Below the pieces are notes generated by a model. The model was not told the DNA's origin. It ran no database searches and saw nothing but the letters and a program-made list of their open reading frames with translations. A stretch of 64,000 nucleotides of DNA from Magicicada septendecula. Taxonomy: Eukaryota; Arthropoda; Insecta; Hemiptera; Cicadidae. This document shows, piece after piece, positions 1 through 11,240 of the stretch (position 1 is its first letter; every line of letters begins with the position of its first letter). Where the stretch lies: positions 439,274,958 to 439,338,957 of the forward strand of contig CM068372.1 in the NCBI GenBank assembly GCA_034769895.1, written 5' to 3'. Position numbers and translations under genes: made by a program.

Positions 1-2811
1 ATACAACTGTCTTATTCCGTGGAGCAGTACAGAAAGTTAAAACAGTCTGTATGATATCCAACATCCGAGACGGATAGGAACTATCAGAAGAAGACATGTA
101 GGTCTACTGTAGAGTACTCGAGTTCCGAACACGTTCACGACAACGCATTGTGTTCGGAAGTCGAGTACCCCCCTGTGCAGTAAAATATGTGGAGAAACAC
201 CCGGTTTTATCTCCTCTTAAAAGTTATTTAAAAGTTAATATTATGTAAAAGTTACGGATTAAAGCTTACGGCTGACTTCCTCCTGTGTCAAGTTATGTGA
301 GCTTTTGAACTTTGTCGTACCGTGTTGCTGGACTGAGTCGTGGTGAATCACGCCTTTCGCTGTCAGCACCAATGTCAAGTATAAAAAGATAATAATAATG
401 GCAGGTACACCGAAAGGCGTCGCTCCGTACGCCGCACCAGCTGTCAGTCCAGCAACAAGGTACAACAAAGCTGGAATGATAATGACTGCTCACATGAAAA
501 CCTAATTAACAATATGCGACCTGATTAACAATATGTTGTCTATTTCTTATTTAGTCTTCTTGTTGGAGGATGCGCTTTGAGACAGGTAAGTACAGTATTT
601 CAATGACATTGTCTTGAGAAACCGCTTATTGGTTATCAGTGTAATTCTGTGACATACATGCTGCGTGTTAAGTTCGTTGCGTACTGTCTGATTACACGGG
701 AAATCTGAGGGTTTTATACTGACACGCTCTTACAGACACGGTATCAGAGCGCACAACCATGTGTCTAAATGGGCTGAATTACGGTCTCTGCTACTTTATG
801 CATGACTATACTTACTCGCCAGGTTTACGCCCAAATTCTCTACGCTTTAAGTTAATACAGGCTTAGGTTGTCGCTTGCGAAACTGCAGCCCTAAAATGGG
901 AGATAAAAAATAGGAAACGTTTAAGGCCCTGTATGCAGGCCAAATCGCTTATAACGATCTTGATCTGGGCGGATGCTATCTGCGGCAGGTTGTCGCTGAA
1001 ACTAGAATCCATACAAATCGGGGTTTTAGCGCGTTTTCCTTTTGTTTTTGTGCTTCTCTATCTTTGTTGTGTTTTTTTTTATTAAATCCAGAAAAATATT
1101 GAAACATAATTTATTATTGAATAATAATAATAATATTAATAATAATAGTAATGGCTCCCATGTGTACCACCGAAGCAGATTAGGAGTCAGGCAGGGTAGG
1201 CTGCCTTATGCGACCCGTACGGCATACAAGGAAGGCAGTGTGGCCAGCACTACGCTTTAGCCGCCCATTATTATCACCCGGCTGTTATCCCAGGTACTCA
1301 TTTTCAACAGACTGAGTCGACCTGGGGGCTGAAAAATGCACCTTGATGAATAATAATACTTTTTTTTCGGAGGAGGAAAAACGCATTATGTACCATCAGG
1401 AGGCCTCCGATTGGTTTCCCGGTGGGTGGGATTCTCGCCCACTAAACGACCTCCTCTTATTAGGCAGGGAACACCCCCACCCCACCCCAAGGACTGCTAT
1501 TCGTATTACATAAGAGTGATGGTGCCTACTCTTATCTCGCCTACTAGGCTTCTATATCTTGGTGGTCTTCTGTACCTTGCGAGTCGGTCTAATGCCGATT
1601 TTTCAGCCGCAGAACCATCCTTACGAAGGTGGCCACCTTGTCCCAAGTGTTTCTGCTCCTGAGCATGACGCCTATGGTGTCATCTCTGTCTCAAGCCTTT
1701 GCCTCTTCTAAATCCACCGATCACACTCAAAAACGTGTGATGGTCTGGTACGGAAACCTTCACAATGTAAACTCGGACAATCAAGAAAACGATGGGGAGA
1801 AAATTCACTGAAAGACGGAACAGGCAACGTCTAAGTGGACGACTTCAGTTTTCCGCACTGTTGCCATTATTACGGGTTGTTAACAGCAATGATGTGAGGA
1901 AGACAGCACAAGAAGCTTCACGTTTTAACCACTTCAATTTACATGTCACAATAAATCAATCCGCAATTCCATCCACTATCAGCATTATTATCGTCATCAG
2001 CTGTAAATCTCGACGTCTTCGTGGACCACGTGTAGTCGTAGGGTCATGTTTCCCACTTTACGAATACTAATCTCTTTATAAACATACATATGTAAGGCTT
2101 AATGGAAACTTTATTGGTTCTAAATTAGTCTAGAACGCGAGCCACGTCTATATGTGTGTTTTGTGACAGCAGACGGTATAAATAGCGCCCAGCCTGTAAC
2201 CCCTGCGAGTGAGATATGCACAATAAATTCGACTTTATCACACGCCATCAGTGTCTCTTCCATTAATACCAATTTACAAGGGCGCGAGCCGTCTCAAAAT
2301 AAATGCACTAATAAATCTCGTTCACGCTCGTGTTGAAAACACAGTGCCATCTCAATGAGCTGGATAATTTATTGTAGCCTTTTGTCACTTCTTTAGTTTT
2401 TTTGTCTTCTTAAATAGTGCCGCGAACTCTGTTAAGACAGACAATACCTTTATTTGTATTCATTATTACACTATACTCAGGAGAAAATATGACTGCTATG
2501 AGAAACAAAAAAAAAAGATCTTTGGGCGTTTTTGACATGTTTATACATGTTTGGCATGTGTCTACTTCTGCTGTAATGGCGTTGTCATCTAGAGCGAATG
2601 CCGCAGGAGAGACTGCCTAAAGCGGTAATGAAATATATGCCGAAAAGGAGACGAGGCATAGAAGAACATAAGACAACATAACGACGAACGCTGGAACAGG
2701 TTTAGTCAAAGCATATTCCTTGGACGTGAAGTAGAAACAGGGATATCAGTAACAGACAATGTAAATATTACAGTGGCTTTAATCAATTTTTATATTTTTC
2801 TTTCTTATTAC
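1..2811. other. Unassigned AT-rich sequence
   Basis: No gene or known element is recognised. A 69-codon open frame on the minus strand (468 to 259) has one hydrophobic stretch (VPAIIIIFLYLTLVLTA), but an overlapping frame is also open and an inverted repeat (about 314-336 against 446-468) lies within it, so I do not call it a gene. A good plus-strand donor-like sequence (CAG/GTAAGTA) lies near 583 without a visible partner exon. About 1110-1150 is AAT-rich. A 29-bp stretch at 2298-2326 is identical to 4035-4063 in the foldback repeat below, so at least that part is dispersed repeat. Confidence 0.4.
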
Positions 2812-2822
2812 TGTAATTAGAT

Positions 2823-3775
2823 TTTTTTATTTTTTTATTTTTATTACAACTGAGTACTACCCATCTAGTAATTTACATTTCATAATTAAAGACACTAATC
2901 AAGAGATATAACCCACTGGCTATAATCTCCCCATTTAACTAATATCCATCAGATCAAGTGGTTTAGTTCGCCTCAGCCTTCTAGCTGCATTAGTTGTATC
3001 TAGCAGTCGCCGTATCCCAGGGTGTACATGCACCAAGACGCGTTGCCCATGCTTCACTGCCTGCTTTTTATTTCCTCAATGGCAAGTTCAATTTTTAAAT
3101 CCCTGTGTAAGTTGTCATTTCTTACATACCATGGTGCATCAACAATGCACCGAAGCACCTTGTTTTGAAATGTTTGAATTATATTTATGTTTGATTTCTT
3201 TGCACAGCCCCAGAGTTGTATCCCATAGGTCCAGATAGGCTTTAGCACTTGCTTATACAACAGCAATTTATTATGGATTGACAGCTGGGATTGTCTTCCC
3301 AAGACCCAATACATTTTCCTGAACTTTAGATTCAAATCCTGCTTTTTCTTTTTGACGTGCTCCTCCCATTTAAGTTTTGCATCGTCTAATGTCATTCCTA
3401 AATATTTAGCTGTATTAGCATAAGGAAATGGTAATGTATTTTATTATAACTGGTATACGATGACTAATCTTTAGATTTGTAAAATTTAAATTGACTGACT
3501 TCATCACATTTAATCTAGTGCGCCATTTTTTGGTCCATTTGCTCACAGCATCAGAGGCTCTTTGAAGTTTTACTACAGCTTCTTCAATTTTATTTCCAGT
3601 CGCTAGAATTGCAGAATCATCTGCAAAGGTGGCAATCGTTGCATCTTCTACAGTAGGAAGGTCCCTTGTATATAACAAATACAAGACCGGTCCCAAAACA
3701 CTACCCTGGGGAACTCCAGCTCTTATTTTCTTCACTTCAGAATATTCTCCTTCATATTTCACTTACATATTTCTA
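2823..3775 (-). mobile_element. 5'-truncated jockey-like LINE with 11-bp TSD
   Basis: A minus-strand non-LTR retrotransposon copy. It ends in an A-rich tail (T-rich on the plus strand, from about 2823) and is cut off at its 5' end within the reverse transcriptase. The 11-mer TGTAATTAGAT occurs immediately on both sides (2812-2822 and 3776-3786), as expected for a TSD made by target-primed reverse transcription. Only about the last third of ORF2 remains. The copy is dead because the reading frame is broken (see the pseudogene entry). Confidence 0.85.
2935..3765 (-). pseudogene. Jockey reverse transcriptase, C-terminal part, frameshifted
   Basis: The first frame (from about 3762) shows the RT motif GVPQGSVLGPVLYLLYT and then the catalytic-loop motif TFADDSAILA, the FADD variant of the RT active site. 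A one-base frameshift near 3425-3440 moves the continuation into the frame with AKYLGMTLD. This is followed by the thumb-like segment YWVLGRQ...IWTYGIQLWG and PWYVRNDNLHRDL. A second shift near 3065 restores the family's usual basic C-terminus (RRLRRTKPLDLMDIS), ending at TAA 2935-2937. The enzyme would reverse-transcribe LINE RNA at nicked DNA. The N-terminal endonuclease and RT fingers are absent. Jockey assignment rests on the motif set, and clade-level placement is fairly secure. Confidence 0.85.
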
Positions 3776-3868
3776 TGTAATTAGATGTCGAATGTTTTTT
3801 TAAGTTTTTGAAATATTTTATATACCGATCTCTGTTATTTCATCTTGTTAGCAGTCTCTGTAATTCCA

Positions 3869-4153
3869 ACTTTGTCGTATTTACTTGCTGAACTGCTAGT
3901 TGTCATGTTCCGGACGAGGCCAGGTTTCAGTGTTCCCACCATTTCCAAGTCCTAAGCCACGACCTAGTAATAAATGCGCTAATAAATGCCTTTCAGTGTT
4001 TCCACCATTTTCAAGTCCTAAACGATGACTTAGTAATAAATGCACTAATAAATCTCGTTCACGTCGTGCTTTAGGACTTGAAAATGGTGGAAACACTGAA
4101 ATGCCTTGTCCGGAACGTGACATGTAGCAGTTCAGCAAGTGAACACGACAAAG
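3869..4153. repeat. Foldback repeat with ~70-85 bp inverted arms
   Basis: The left arm (3869-3937) is repeated in inverted orientation at 4069-4153. Both contain a segment beginning TTGCTGAACTGC and another around CACCATTT(T)C(C/A)AAGTCCTA. The centre holds a partial direct duplication of the inner arm followed by AATAAATGC(A/G)CTAATAAAT, and a 29-bp piece of this also occurs at 2298-2326. An 80-codon open frame across it is a by-product of the repeat. Its class is unknown; a foldback MITE is one option. Confidence 0.7.
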
Positions 4154-4447
4154 TCTGTTATTTCACATGCTTTTTCATTCTGTTTCGTTTCATATATTTG
4201 GTTTTCATTTATTAATTCCCATAAATAGGAATGTGGTTGTATTTGGGTCGTTTTCCGGCTTGGGTCTCAGGAAATGTTCCGTTTCATCAGTGTTTCAGTT
4301 GACACGTCCCATACTACTGTGTCCGTCAGCCTTATAACGACGCAACATTTGGATTGCCTGAGCCAATCGAAACCCTGTAATCCATTCGTCCCAAGGCAAC
4401 TGAAGAAGTTTTCAGACTTCGTTAATTTCAATTATGATTATTTTAAT

Positions 4448-4766
4448 GCCCGGCCGGTTGTATTCAAGCGGCCGCATCAGATTTCCCAGTCACGTGACAG
4501 AATATACTCTTCATGATCGCAAAAAAATATGTCGATGTACGGCAGGAACTGAATGTGATGAGTGTTCTTCATATTGCCCAATATCTGCTAAAATGGTTGG
4601 AGCATCTCAACCGAATGTATGACTGCCGCATTCCCCAAACAGCTATGGGATTATAAGCCAAAAGAATGGAGAGGCGTGGAGCGTCCTAATAAGCTTTAAG
4701 GTGACCAGTTTTAGTTTATCTGCCTCGGACCTGTACAAAATATTTTTGGTTTAATCCTTGCCGAAG
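4448..4766 (+). mobile_element. Decayed LINE 3' fragment ((ATG)-tail group)
   Basis: Aligns by eye with the LINE fragment at 31190-31510: the same order of GTATTCAAGCG, ATATACTCTTCA, ATGTCGATGTACGGCAGGAA, TTGCCCAATAT and GACTGCCGCAT blocks, and the same ending ATTTTTGGTTTAATC. In the related copies this interval encodes the LINE C-terminal region (RIQA-EMRFLxHVAxYTL ... CRIPKQ ... GRPRKRW). Here every frame is broken. Confidence 0.7.
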
Positions 4767-5784
4767 GTAACTTTATATGGTCAGTTACCCCCCCCTCCCA
4801 CAACATGGAGAATCAGGGACATTTTTGTAGGAGTTACCGTAGCTTAGCCCAGGACTTCAGTTTTCCACTTCACAGATATCCTCTCCTATATCTTCTGAGA
4901 GGATGTTGTTCTGACGCTGATTGCTTCTTAGTATTGACAGTATCCACCCACCTTTTGGCCTCATTGGGCTGTCTAAGATCCCAAGTAATCCCATTCCAAC
5001 GATAAAATAGAAAAGATATTATAAAAAAAAGAGGCGTAACGATAGATAGCGACACTAGGATACACCAGACCTTTGACTGACACCTAGGGTGACTTTGTGG
5101 GCCCTCAGATAAGCCGAGTTCGGCAAGGGATGCCCCACCAATAGCCACACTACCCCAGCACAGACAGTGCTGCTATAAGGCGATGTTCCTTCAGGAGGAT
5201 AAATAGAAAGGTAAAACATAAACTAACTTTGAGCAAGGCGTTTCGTCTCAACGAGGTTAAATACACGGGGCGCGTGTGAGCGTGTATGCGCTCACTTAAT
5301 CCTTACCGCAAGTAGCAGTATTATGCTGTTACGAGCTCGCAGTGTATGTACGAACCGTTTTCAACTGCGAATTAGTTACACTAGTGACGCTACTGCAGAG
5401 TGTTTACTGTCTGAAGAAGCGTGCACATCTCGTCTGTATTAACGAGATAACACTACTTAGTAGGTTAACATTCAGTTGAATATGAAACGTCGTGTACACG
5501 AATTTACGTGTAGGCCGACTATGTCTGCGGCGGCTCTTTTGAGTGTTTGCAGCTCCGTTAAAATTTATACTAAATTCATCTCGACGATACGTGGACTAAA
5601 TCAACTGAGGAACGATACGAGAAATATACGGTTCGTGTTGTCGTGTGTGCAAGAACGCATGCGCTCTATGTCTTTTTTATAATATGTTATAGTTTAAACC
5701 AGTCACGGGTTTCGCCAAGATAAACGATTTTCGCTTTATAGAAGCGCTCGTGGCTCGGCTGCAGGTAGTTTGTGGTGCACCACT
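4767..5784. other. Unassigned; includes a family-Y repeat copy
   Basis: No coding region is recognised. A minus-strand 92-codon frame (5148-4870) has one hydrophobic stretch and no motif I know. Around 5265-5430 the sequence resembles the dispersed repeat at 43130-43340 (shared TTTTCAAC(T/C)G(C/T)GAATTA and ACACTA(G/C)TGACG), so that part is a degenerate copy of family Y. Confidence 0.4.
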
Positions 5785-5821
5785 TATATAAATATATATA
5801 TTTATATATATATATATATAT
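5785..5821. repeat. (TA)n microsatellite, LTR-element target
   Basis: A TA-rich tract directly abuts the left end of the LTR retrotransposon. The bases next to the element (ATAT at 5818-5821) match ATAT at 13171-13174 on the other side. This fits a 4-bp TSD, although the low complexity makes the exact TSD length uncertain. Confidence 0.8.
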
Positions 5822-7751
5822 TGTAACGTTCTACTTTGAGGCGTCCACCACTTACGAGTGTTTAGCAATTACGGGTTTCGTTAATTCAGCCCCACGTTGG
5901 AGTCGTCAATTTGTAACGTTCTACTTTGTTTGTGTGAGATATAGTAGAGTTTTATTATACACCTCAAGTAGTATGCGTCACTTTTGAATTATACTAGCTG
6001 ACGTTTTAAACGGTATAAATAAAGGATTTTGTTTATCTTGTTTTACTCAATCTAAAAGAAATCGAGGGTGTGTGATTTGGGGTCAAGGAGGTAATTTGTT
6101 CAGCCTTATACAGAAGAGAGAGTAAGTATCATTATTGCCCCTCTGTGGTGACGATTTTTTCTGTATGTTGTGCTGAAATTTTCATTAACTACCCACTACC
6201 ATAAATTATAACACTTTATAATTCAATATTAATTTTCAATAATATTGCTTTATTGATTATTGACCTTTGTCTCCAGCCACCAAAATATAGGTATCACAAT
6301 TAATCTTTAAAAAAAAAACATCATCTCGACTTTACCGAGTAAACATAGATCTGTCTAAGGAACAAAACATATATGTTGTTATTTAACCAATATTACGCTA
6401 TAATAAAATACATCAGTTATTACATAATTCTTAGTAATTCCCCAGGGTTCAGGGTGAATTCTTTGTGTTATGAGAGTGTCAGAAATGGCTAATTGCTACG
6501 CTTTACAAATATAAAAAATTAATAAATAATTTTGTTTATTTTTCAAATATTACGTAGTTTCCGGAATTGCCGTAAGAGAGCAGCATGTATTTGTTTACTT
6601 TTGAAAGAAACATATGATAAAATGAATATTTTTGTTCTATTTCACTGTTAAAAAACGAGTTTTCTTCTGTACTTATTACGAAAAATGTTTATATTACCTC
6701 GCTCCGTGTTGTCCTTACTGGATTGAAGTTTTATTCTGTGATGAGGTACGTCTTGCGTTATTATTTCCTTTTCGTTTAGAGTATTTTCTGATTGTCTACT
6801 AGAAGTAGGCCGAACTATATTGGATCCTCAGAATGGTTTCATCCACTGGTTTTTAATGTATAACACCATTTAATTTGGATTCCTCAGGTATACTTAGTTA
6901 GTATTCACTTTGTTTATTACTCTTGCGTGAATTTCGCCTCCTCCAACGTCCAAAAAAGGTTATTTTTTTTATAATTTTTGTCGCATCGTTTCTTCAACTC
7001 TCCGGTTTAGTTCAAAATTTTTTTATATCTTTTTAACAATACTTGTTATTTTTCATCACTCTTAGTAACACATAGTATTTTTATTATGTAGGCAGTTTGT
7101 GATTATTATAAATTTATATTTTATTTATGGAAAAATAATTCCCTTCCATTCCGGTTTCTTTACTAATTTAATTTACATAATATGTTTTAGTTAATTTTTT
7201 TATGACATTGTATATAAGTATGTTATCATTTTATTATCCTTAAATAAATTTATATATTATTTATTTAGTCTCGAATAGTGTTCATACCCGGTACTACTTC
7301 CTGTTGTCATTTCCTTCATAGGATTATTTTAATTTTATATTATCTTTGGTAGTTAAAATTTTTATGTCTTTTAAAATTAACCCTGGGTTTTCTTACAATC
7401 TAACATAATTATTTGAAACAATATAATATTAACTTGGGTATAACAAATTGTGGTTCATACAATATAAATTACAATAAATAAATAAAATCACAAAAATCAA
7501 TTAGTATTATTACATACTACTTCCATAGTTTTATCCTATCCAAAACATACAGCACAGTTTAGTAATACATTAATTTCACTTTGGTTTTTCACCTCAATGG
7601 GTACACTAGAACTCACTTCGCACTATATACCACTCGAATTGTTTATTATGTGGAGTGATATAATTAAATTTTGAGCGAGCTTTAGTTCTACCCATTTCTG
7701 ACTTTTATTCTCATGATTTACTTTATTGGGACCGGGTTATGTACCGTTACA
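5822..7751 (-). repeat. 3' LTR
   Basis: Ends in the inverted hexamer-plus TGTAACG ... CGTTACA. The minus-strand 3' terminus (plus 5822) carries an odd 90-bp module: the edge sequence TGTAACGTTCTACTTTG occurs at 5822 and again at 5912. A PBS-like GCCCCACGTTGG at 5889-5900 lies between the two. The other LTR has the same module. There is no significant open frame and the LTR is strongly AT-rich. Confidence 0.92.
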
Positions 7752-7752
7752 T

Positions 7753-7764
7753 AAAGCCCTCCCA
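7753..7764 (-). promoter_or_regulatory. Polypurine tract of the LTR element
   Basis: On the minus strand GTGGGAGGGCTTTA lies immediately before the 3' LTR start TGTAACGG. It is the only purine run of this kind here and sits where the plus-strand DNA primer of an LTR element must be. Confidence 0.75.
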
Positions 7765-9048
7765 CTAGAACAAATTTATTTTAGTTCAACTCGTTGATAG
7801 AAATAAATTGTTAATTGGTTCAAGTCTCCTAATGGTCTTGACTTTGTTTTCATAATAATGTTTCATTGCTGACTGATTATAAACTCTGGTAATTCAGACT
7901 TGTGGTAATTGTCGTTTTCTTACTTAACTCTCTCTCTCTTGGAGGCAAATTCATTAATTATTTCTCGGGGTTAGTGGAACTTCCACATTTTATTTGATAA
8001 GGACTGGTCACACTAATCATATTAAAATTGTTTCAACACTCATTTCTATTTGCTTCTATAAATTCACTTTATCAATTAAGCTTCTGTCGGCTATCTTCCT
8101 TCTATTTTCTTCATTTATACTTCTGGAATCTAATATCAATCCTATCAGCTATTTTATAATTATTATCCCTTAAATATTCAATTTCCCTAACATTTTTCCC
8201 TATCCTGTGCGGTGGTTCCAGTCGGTTGGCCACTCTGGGTCCATACACCGCTGTCTATCCTTACACCTTCTGAGACCAGGGGAACATCATCCCTGCTCAT
8301 AAAAATTATTGCCGGAACATTTCTACGGTCAATACATAAAAATAAACAAATTATAAGTAGTAGTCAATTAGCGACTAGTACCAAACACTTTTGGGATTCT
8401 TCATACTGTAGCTGTTTGTATTTATTTATATATTTCTTCTTCTCCTTGATTCCTTCTTTTTTATCATTAATTAATAGCATATAACATCATTGATAGGCCT
8501 TATGTTAAAATTCTGTTGACTTTACTTCTTGTGACACATTTCTCCGTATCCTTTCTTCTTATAAAATCTTCAATTCAGAGAAATTCTAACTATTGTTGTA
8601 TTAATTATCATCCTCCTTCAGTTTCATTGGAGTCATTAAATTATTCGTTATTCTTCTTATTGTACCGTCTTATCTGAGCACATTACCATCAATTGTTTAT
8701 TTATTTATTCTTCTTTTGTTACCATCAAAATATTATTTTTCCTATTAGTCCATTTTAAATCAGTTCTTTATAAATATTATTTAATCATCTGTTCTCTTTT
8801 TATTGGTGTTTTGTTGTTTGTTAAATTATATGGTTTCAAAATAACTTGAGTAAGATGTCCTTACATGCTTTTTATTAAATCATATTGTTCCTGAATAAAT
8901 ATTTAGTAAGTTGTCCTTACATGCTTTTGGAATTTTGGGGGTTTTTTGTTTCTTTATTTTAAATTATATTGTTTCAAAATAACTTGAGTAAGTTGTCCTT
9001 ACGTGCTTTTTGAATTTTGGGGTATTAGTTTCTTCATTCTAAATTAGT
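7765..9048 (-). other. Non-coding interior where pol would be expected
   Basis: Between the gag stop and the PPT there are about 1.3 kb of very AT-rich sequence with no long frame on either strand and no RT, protease or integrase motif. A short plus-strand frame at 8212-8484 has no recognisable content. The gag-proximal end (about 8822-9022) holds three diverged copies of a ~60-bp unit (see the repeat entry). Confidence 0.75.
8822..9022. repeat. Three diverged copies of a ~60-70 bp unit
   Basis: The core AGTAAG(A/T)TGTCCTTAC(A/G)TGCTTTT occurs near 8850, 8905 and 8987. Two copies are preceded by GTTTCAAAATAACTTG, and two are followed by GAATTTTGGGG. The array is directly downstream of gag inside the LTR element. 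Confidence 0.8.
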
Positions 9049-11157
9049 TTAACCATTTTCAGTATCATTCACAACACGGATTGATCCACTCGTATATTTT
9101 TCCCGTGGATTCTGTTGATTAAACTTGTCAATAAAATTCGCTATTGGATTGCCCCATTGCGGATCACTACCATACATTTCAATATTATCGTATGTATATA
9201 GCCTCTCATCTTTATTACTGGGACCAGGATTAGACCCTTGATTTTTCCCATGGTCAACTCGTTTGTCCACTTTTCTTTGTTGCTGTTCTTCGGGTCTCCT
9301 CGAATCACTCTCATCAGCCATTAGATAATTTACTTGGGCTTGATTAGTTCCCTGATTGTCATTTGGTGGATCTCCCGAAGGTATGTCCCTATGTCTATCT
9401 CCACTTCTGGATCTCCTATATTCGTCATGATCATTCCATTGTTGTCTGTTGTAGTTGTTTCTTTCATCTCTTCTATCATAATTTTGTCTCTAGTTAAAAT
9501 ACGGACGTCTTCCTTGGTAACTATTACTGTAATAATTGTTATTAGCATGTACATAATTAACTCTGGGCCGATTCTCTCTTGGTGGTTCATTCTTCCGCTC
9601 CTCGGTATTTCCTGACCTCCATCTACTTCTCCTATAATAAGATTCCTGTTCATAATTTTCTAGCAGCGTTTCCATGCCTCCAATAGTTTTGATTTGTCCA
9701 CTCAAACGTGCACTTATGATCTTTTCTTCAAAATGATACGCCATTTTGGTCACTAGACACTCTTCAGGTATCTTAGGGTCTAGATATTTGGCGATACACA
9801 CCTTCCCTAAAAAGTAAGCAGTAGGTGTTTGTCCCACTGTACGGTCATACCTACCATGACAGATATCGTCCCTAATAATGTTTTGTACTGATTCTGACCA
9901 GTACTTAAGTTTGAACATAGTTTTGAAACCATCATAATCACACACCTCTTTCCTAATTGCTGTCCACCAATTATCATTGATATTTTTGAACGATTCGTCT
10001 AATAGACCTTTTATCATATTCCATCGATTCTCCTTTGATCTGTTCAAAATTTCATCTACTCTCCCTAAAAATTCAAGTGGGTTTCTGCGATAATCCCGAA
10101 AGTTTACACTTTCTTTATTGTCTGGATAAACATGATGACTGCTGCATGCAGATCTAGCACTTATTCTATCTACATCACATTGAAAATTGGTTTGTATTTG
10201 TTGCAAACTATCTAATTTCTCTGCTTGGCTATCACACTGATTTTTTACATTCTCTACAGTTTTATGAAACTCTGAAAATTTACAGTTTAGACTGCTTTTA
10301 ATGCTATCTAACTGGTCATTATTTTCTTGTCGTATGGCCATTACTCGAACTTGGTTATCTTGTTCTTCTTTTTCCATTCGTGCCTCGACTCCTGTTTTAA
10401 TTAGGTCCATTTTCTCTTCAGTTTTATCTAATCTTTGGTTAGTTTCCATTAATTTCTTCTCTGCCTCTTCCTTATATTCCTCTACTCTTTGGCTTAACGT
10501 ATTATTGACCAGTTAAATTTTACCTTCTAGACTTTCTCTTAATTCCTTGTTGAAATTCTCCATCTTACCCTCAATTTGTTTTAAATTCTCATTATTCTCT
10601 TCAAATTTTGCATTCATCTCTTCTCTTTGCCCTTCAACCGTTTCCTTCAGTTCATGGTATTGTTCATTCATGGTTTGTTTGATATTTCCATGAATAGTTT
10701 CTATTTTTTCATTTAGTTGTTTGACTAAACTTTCCTGAATGCTATCTATTTTCTCATTGGTCTGTCGATTTTGTTCCTCCTGCTTCTTGAAATTCTCCTT
10801 ATTTTCCTCATTGGTTTGTTTCAAGGCTTCCTCCTGTTTCCTAAATTGTTCATTAGTTTGTTTATTCTGTTCCTTAAATTGTTCTGCCATAAATTTCATC
10901 ATGTCTTGCCAATTAGGTTCTTCTCTGGCTACCGCTTTGTCTGGTTGATCCCCTTGGGCATCCTCTTCCACTATTTCTTTTTCCGGGTCCATAACTACTT
11001 CGGTTTCTTCTGTATCACCTGTCTGTTGGTCCATTTCACTGTCCGTAACTAATTCTATTTCTTGTTCCTGTCCACCTTCTTCAATCTCCTTTTCTTCTGC
11101 CCTCTTCTTAGATTTTCCTCGGGTATTAGGCATTTCTTGTTTTCTCATAACTGGCAA
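9049..11157 (-). pseudogene. gag: gag frame with two in-frame stop codons
   Basis: One continuous frame of 702 codons plus a terminal stop at 9049-9051, interrupted by TAA at codon 215 (10513-10515) and TAG at codon 556 (9490-9492). The ATG at 11157 follows the PBS by about 60 bases and is the first in frame. Domain order by inspection: acidic Glu/Asp/Gln-rich N-terminus (about 1-80); long Lys/Glu/Gln/Asn coiled coil (about 85-330) that continues smoothly through the first stop; a capsid-like region with FRDYRRNPLEFLGRVDEIL, NWWTAI, FKLKYWS and TPTAYFLGKV (about 345-500); and an Arg/Asn/Tyr-rich basic tail with no CCHC zinc knuckle. Gag would form the particle and bind element RNA. The pieces (214, 340 and 146 codons) share one frame and one composition, so they are one gene, not three. 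The stops could be nonsense mutations or recoded, and I cannot tell which. Confidence 0.85.
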
Positions 11158-11218
11158 CGATAATTAGATTTTTTGATATATCTTTTTTATTAAATATCGA
11201 AATTCTTTTCTAATTACC

Positions 11219-11236
11219 GCCCCACGTTGGGCGCCA
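11219..11236 (-). promoter_or_regulatory. Primer-binding site, tRNA-Lys type
   Basis: On the minus strand TGGCGCCCAACGTGGGGC starts four bases (GAAT) after the 5' LTR. It is complementary to the 3' end, including CCA, of insect tRNA-Lys as I know that sequence. The PBS fixes the element's orientation. Confidence 0.88.
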
Positions 11237-11240
11237 ATTC

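Noticed and set aside
259-468. 69-codon minus-strand membrane-like frame
   Set aside because: Has a hydrophobic stretch, but also an overlapping open frame and an internal inverted repeat. No homology that I can name and no splice context.
9330-9653. Minus-strand frame overlapping gag
   Set aside because: Out-of-frame shadow. The gag frame itself continues through this interval after the TAG codon.
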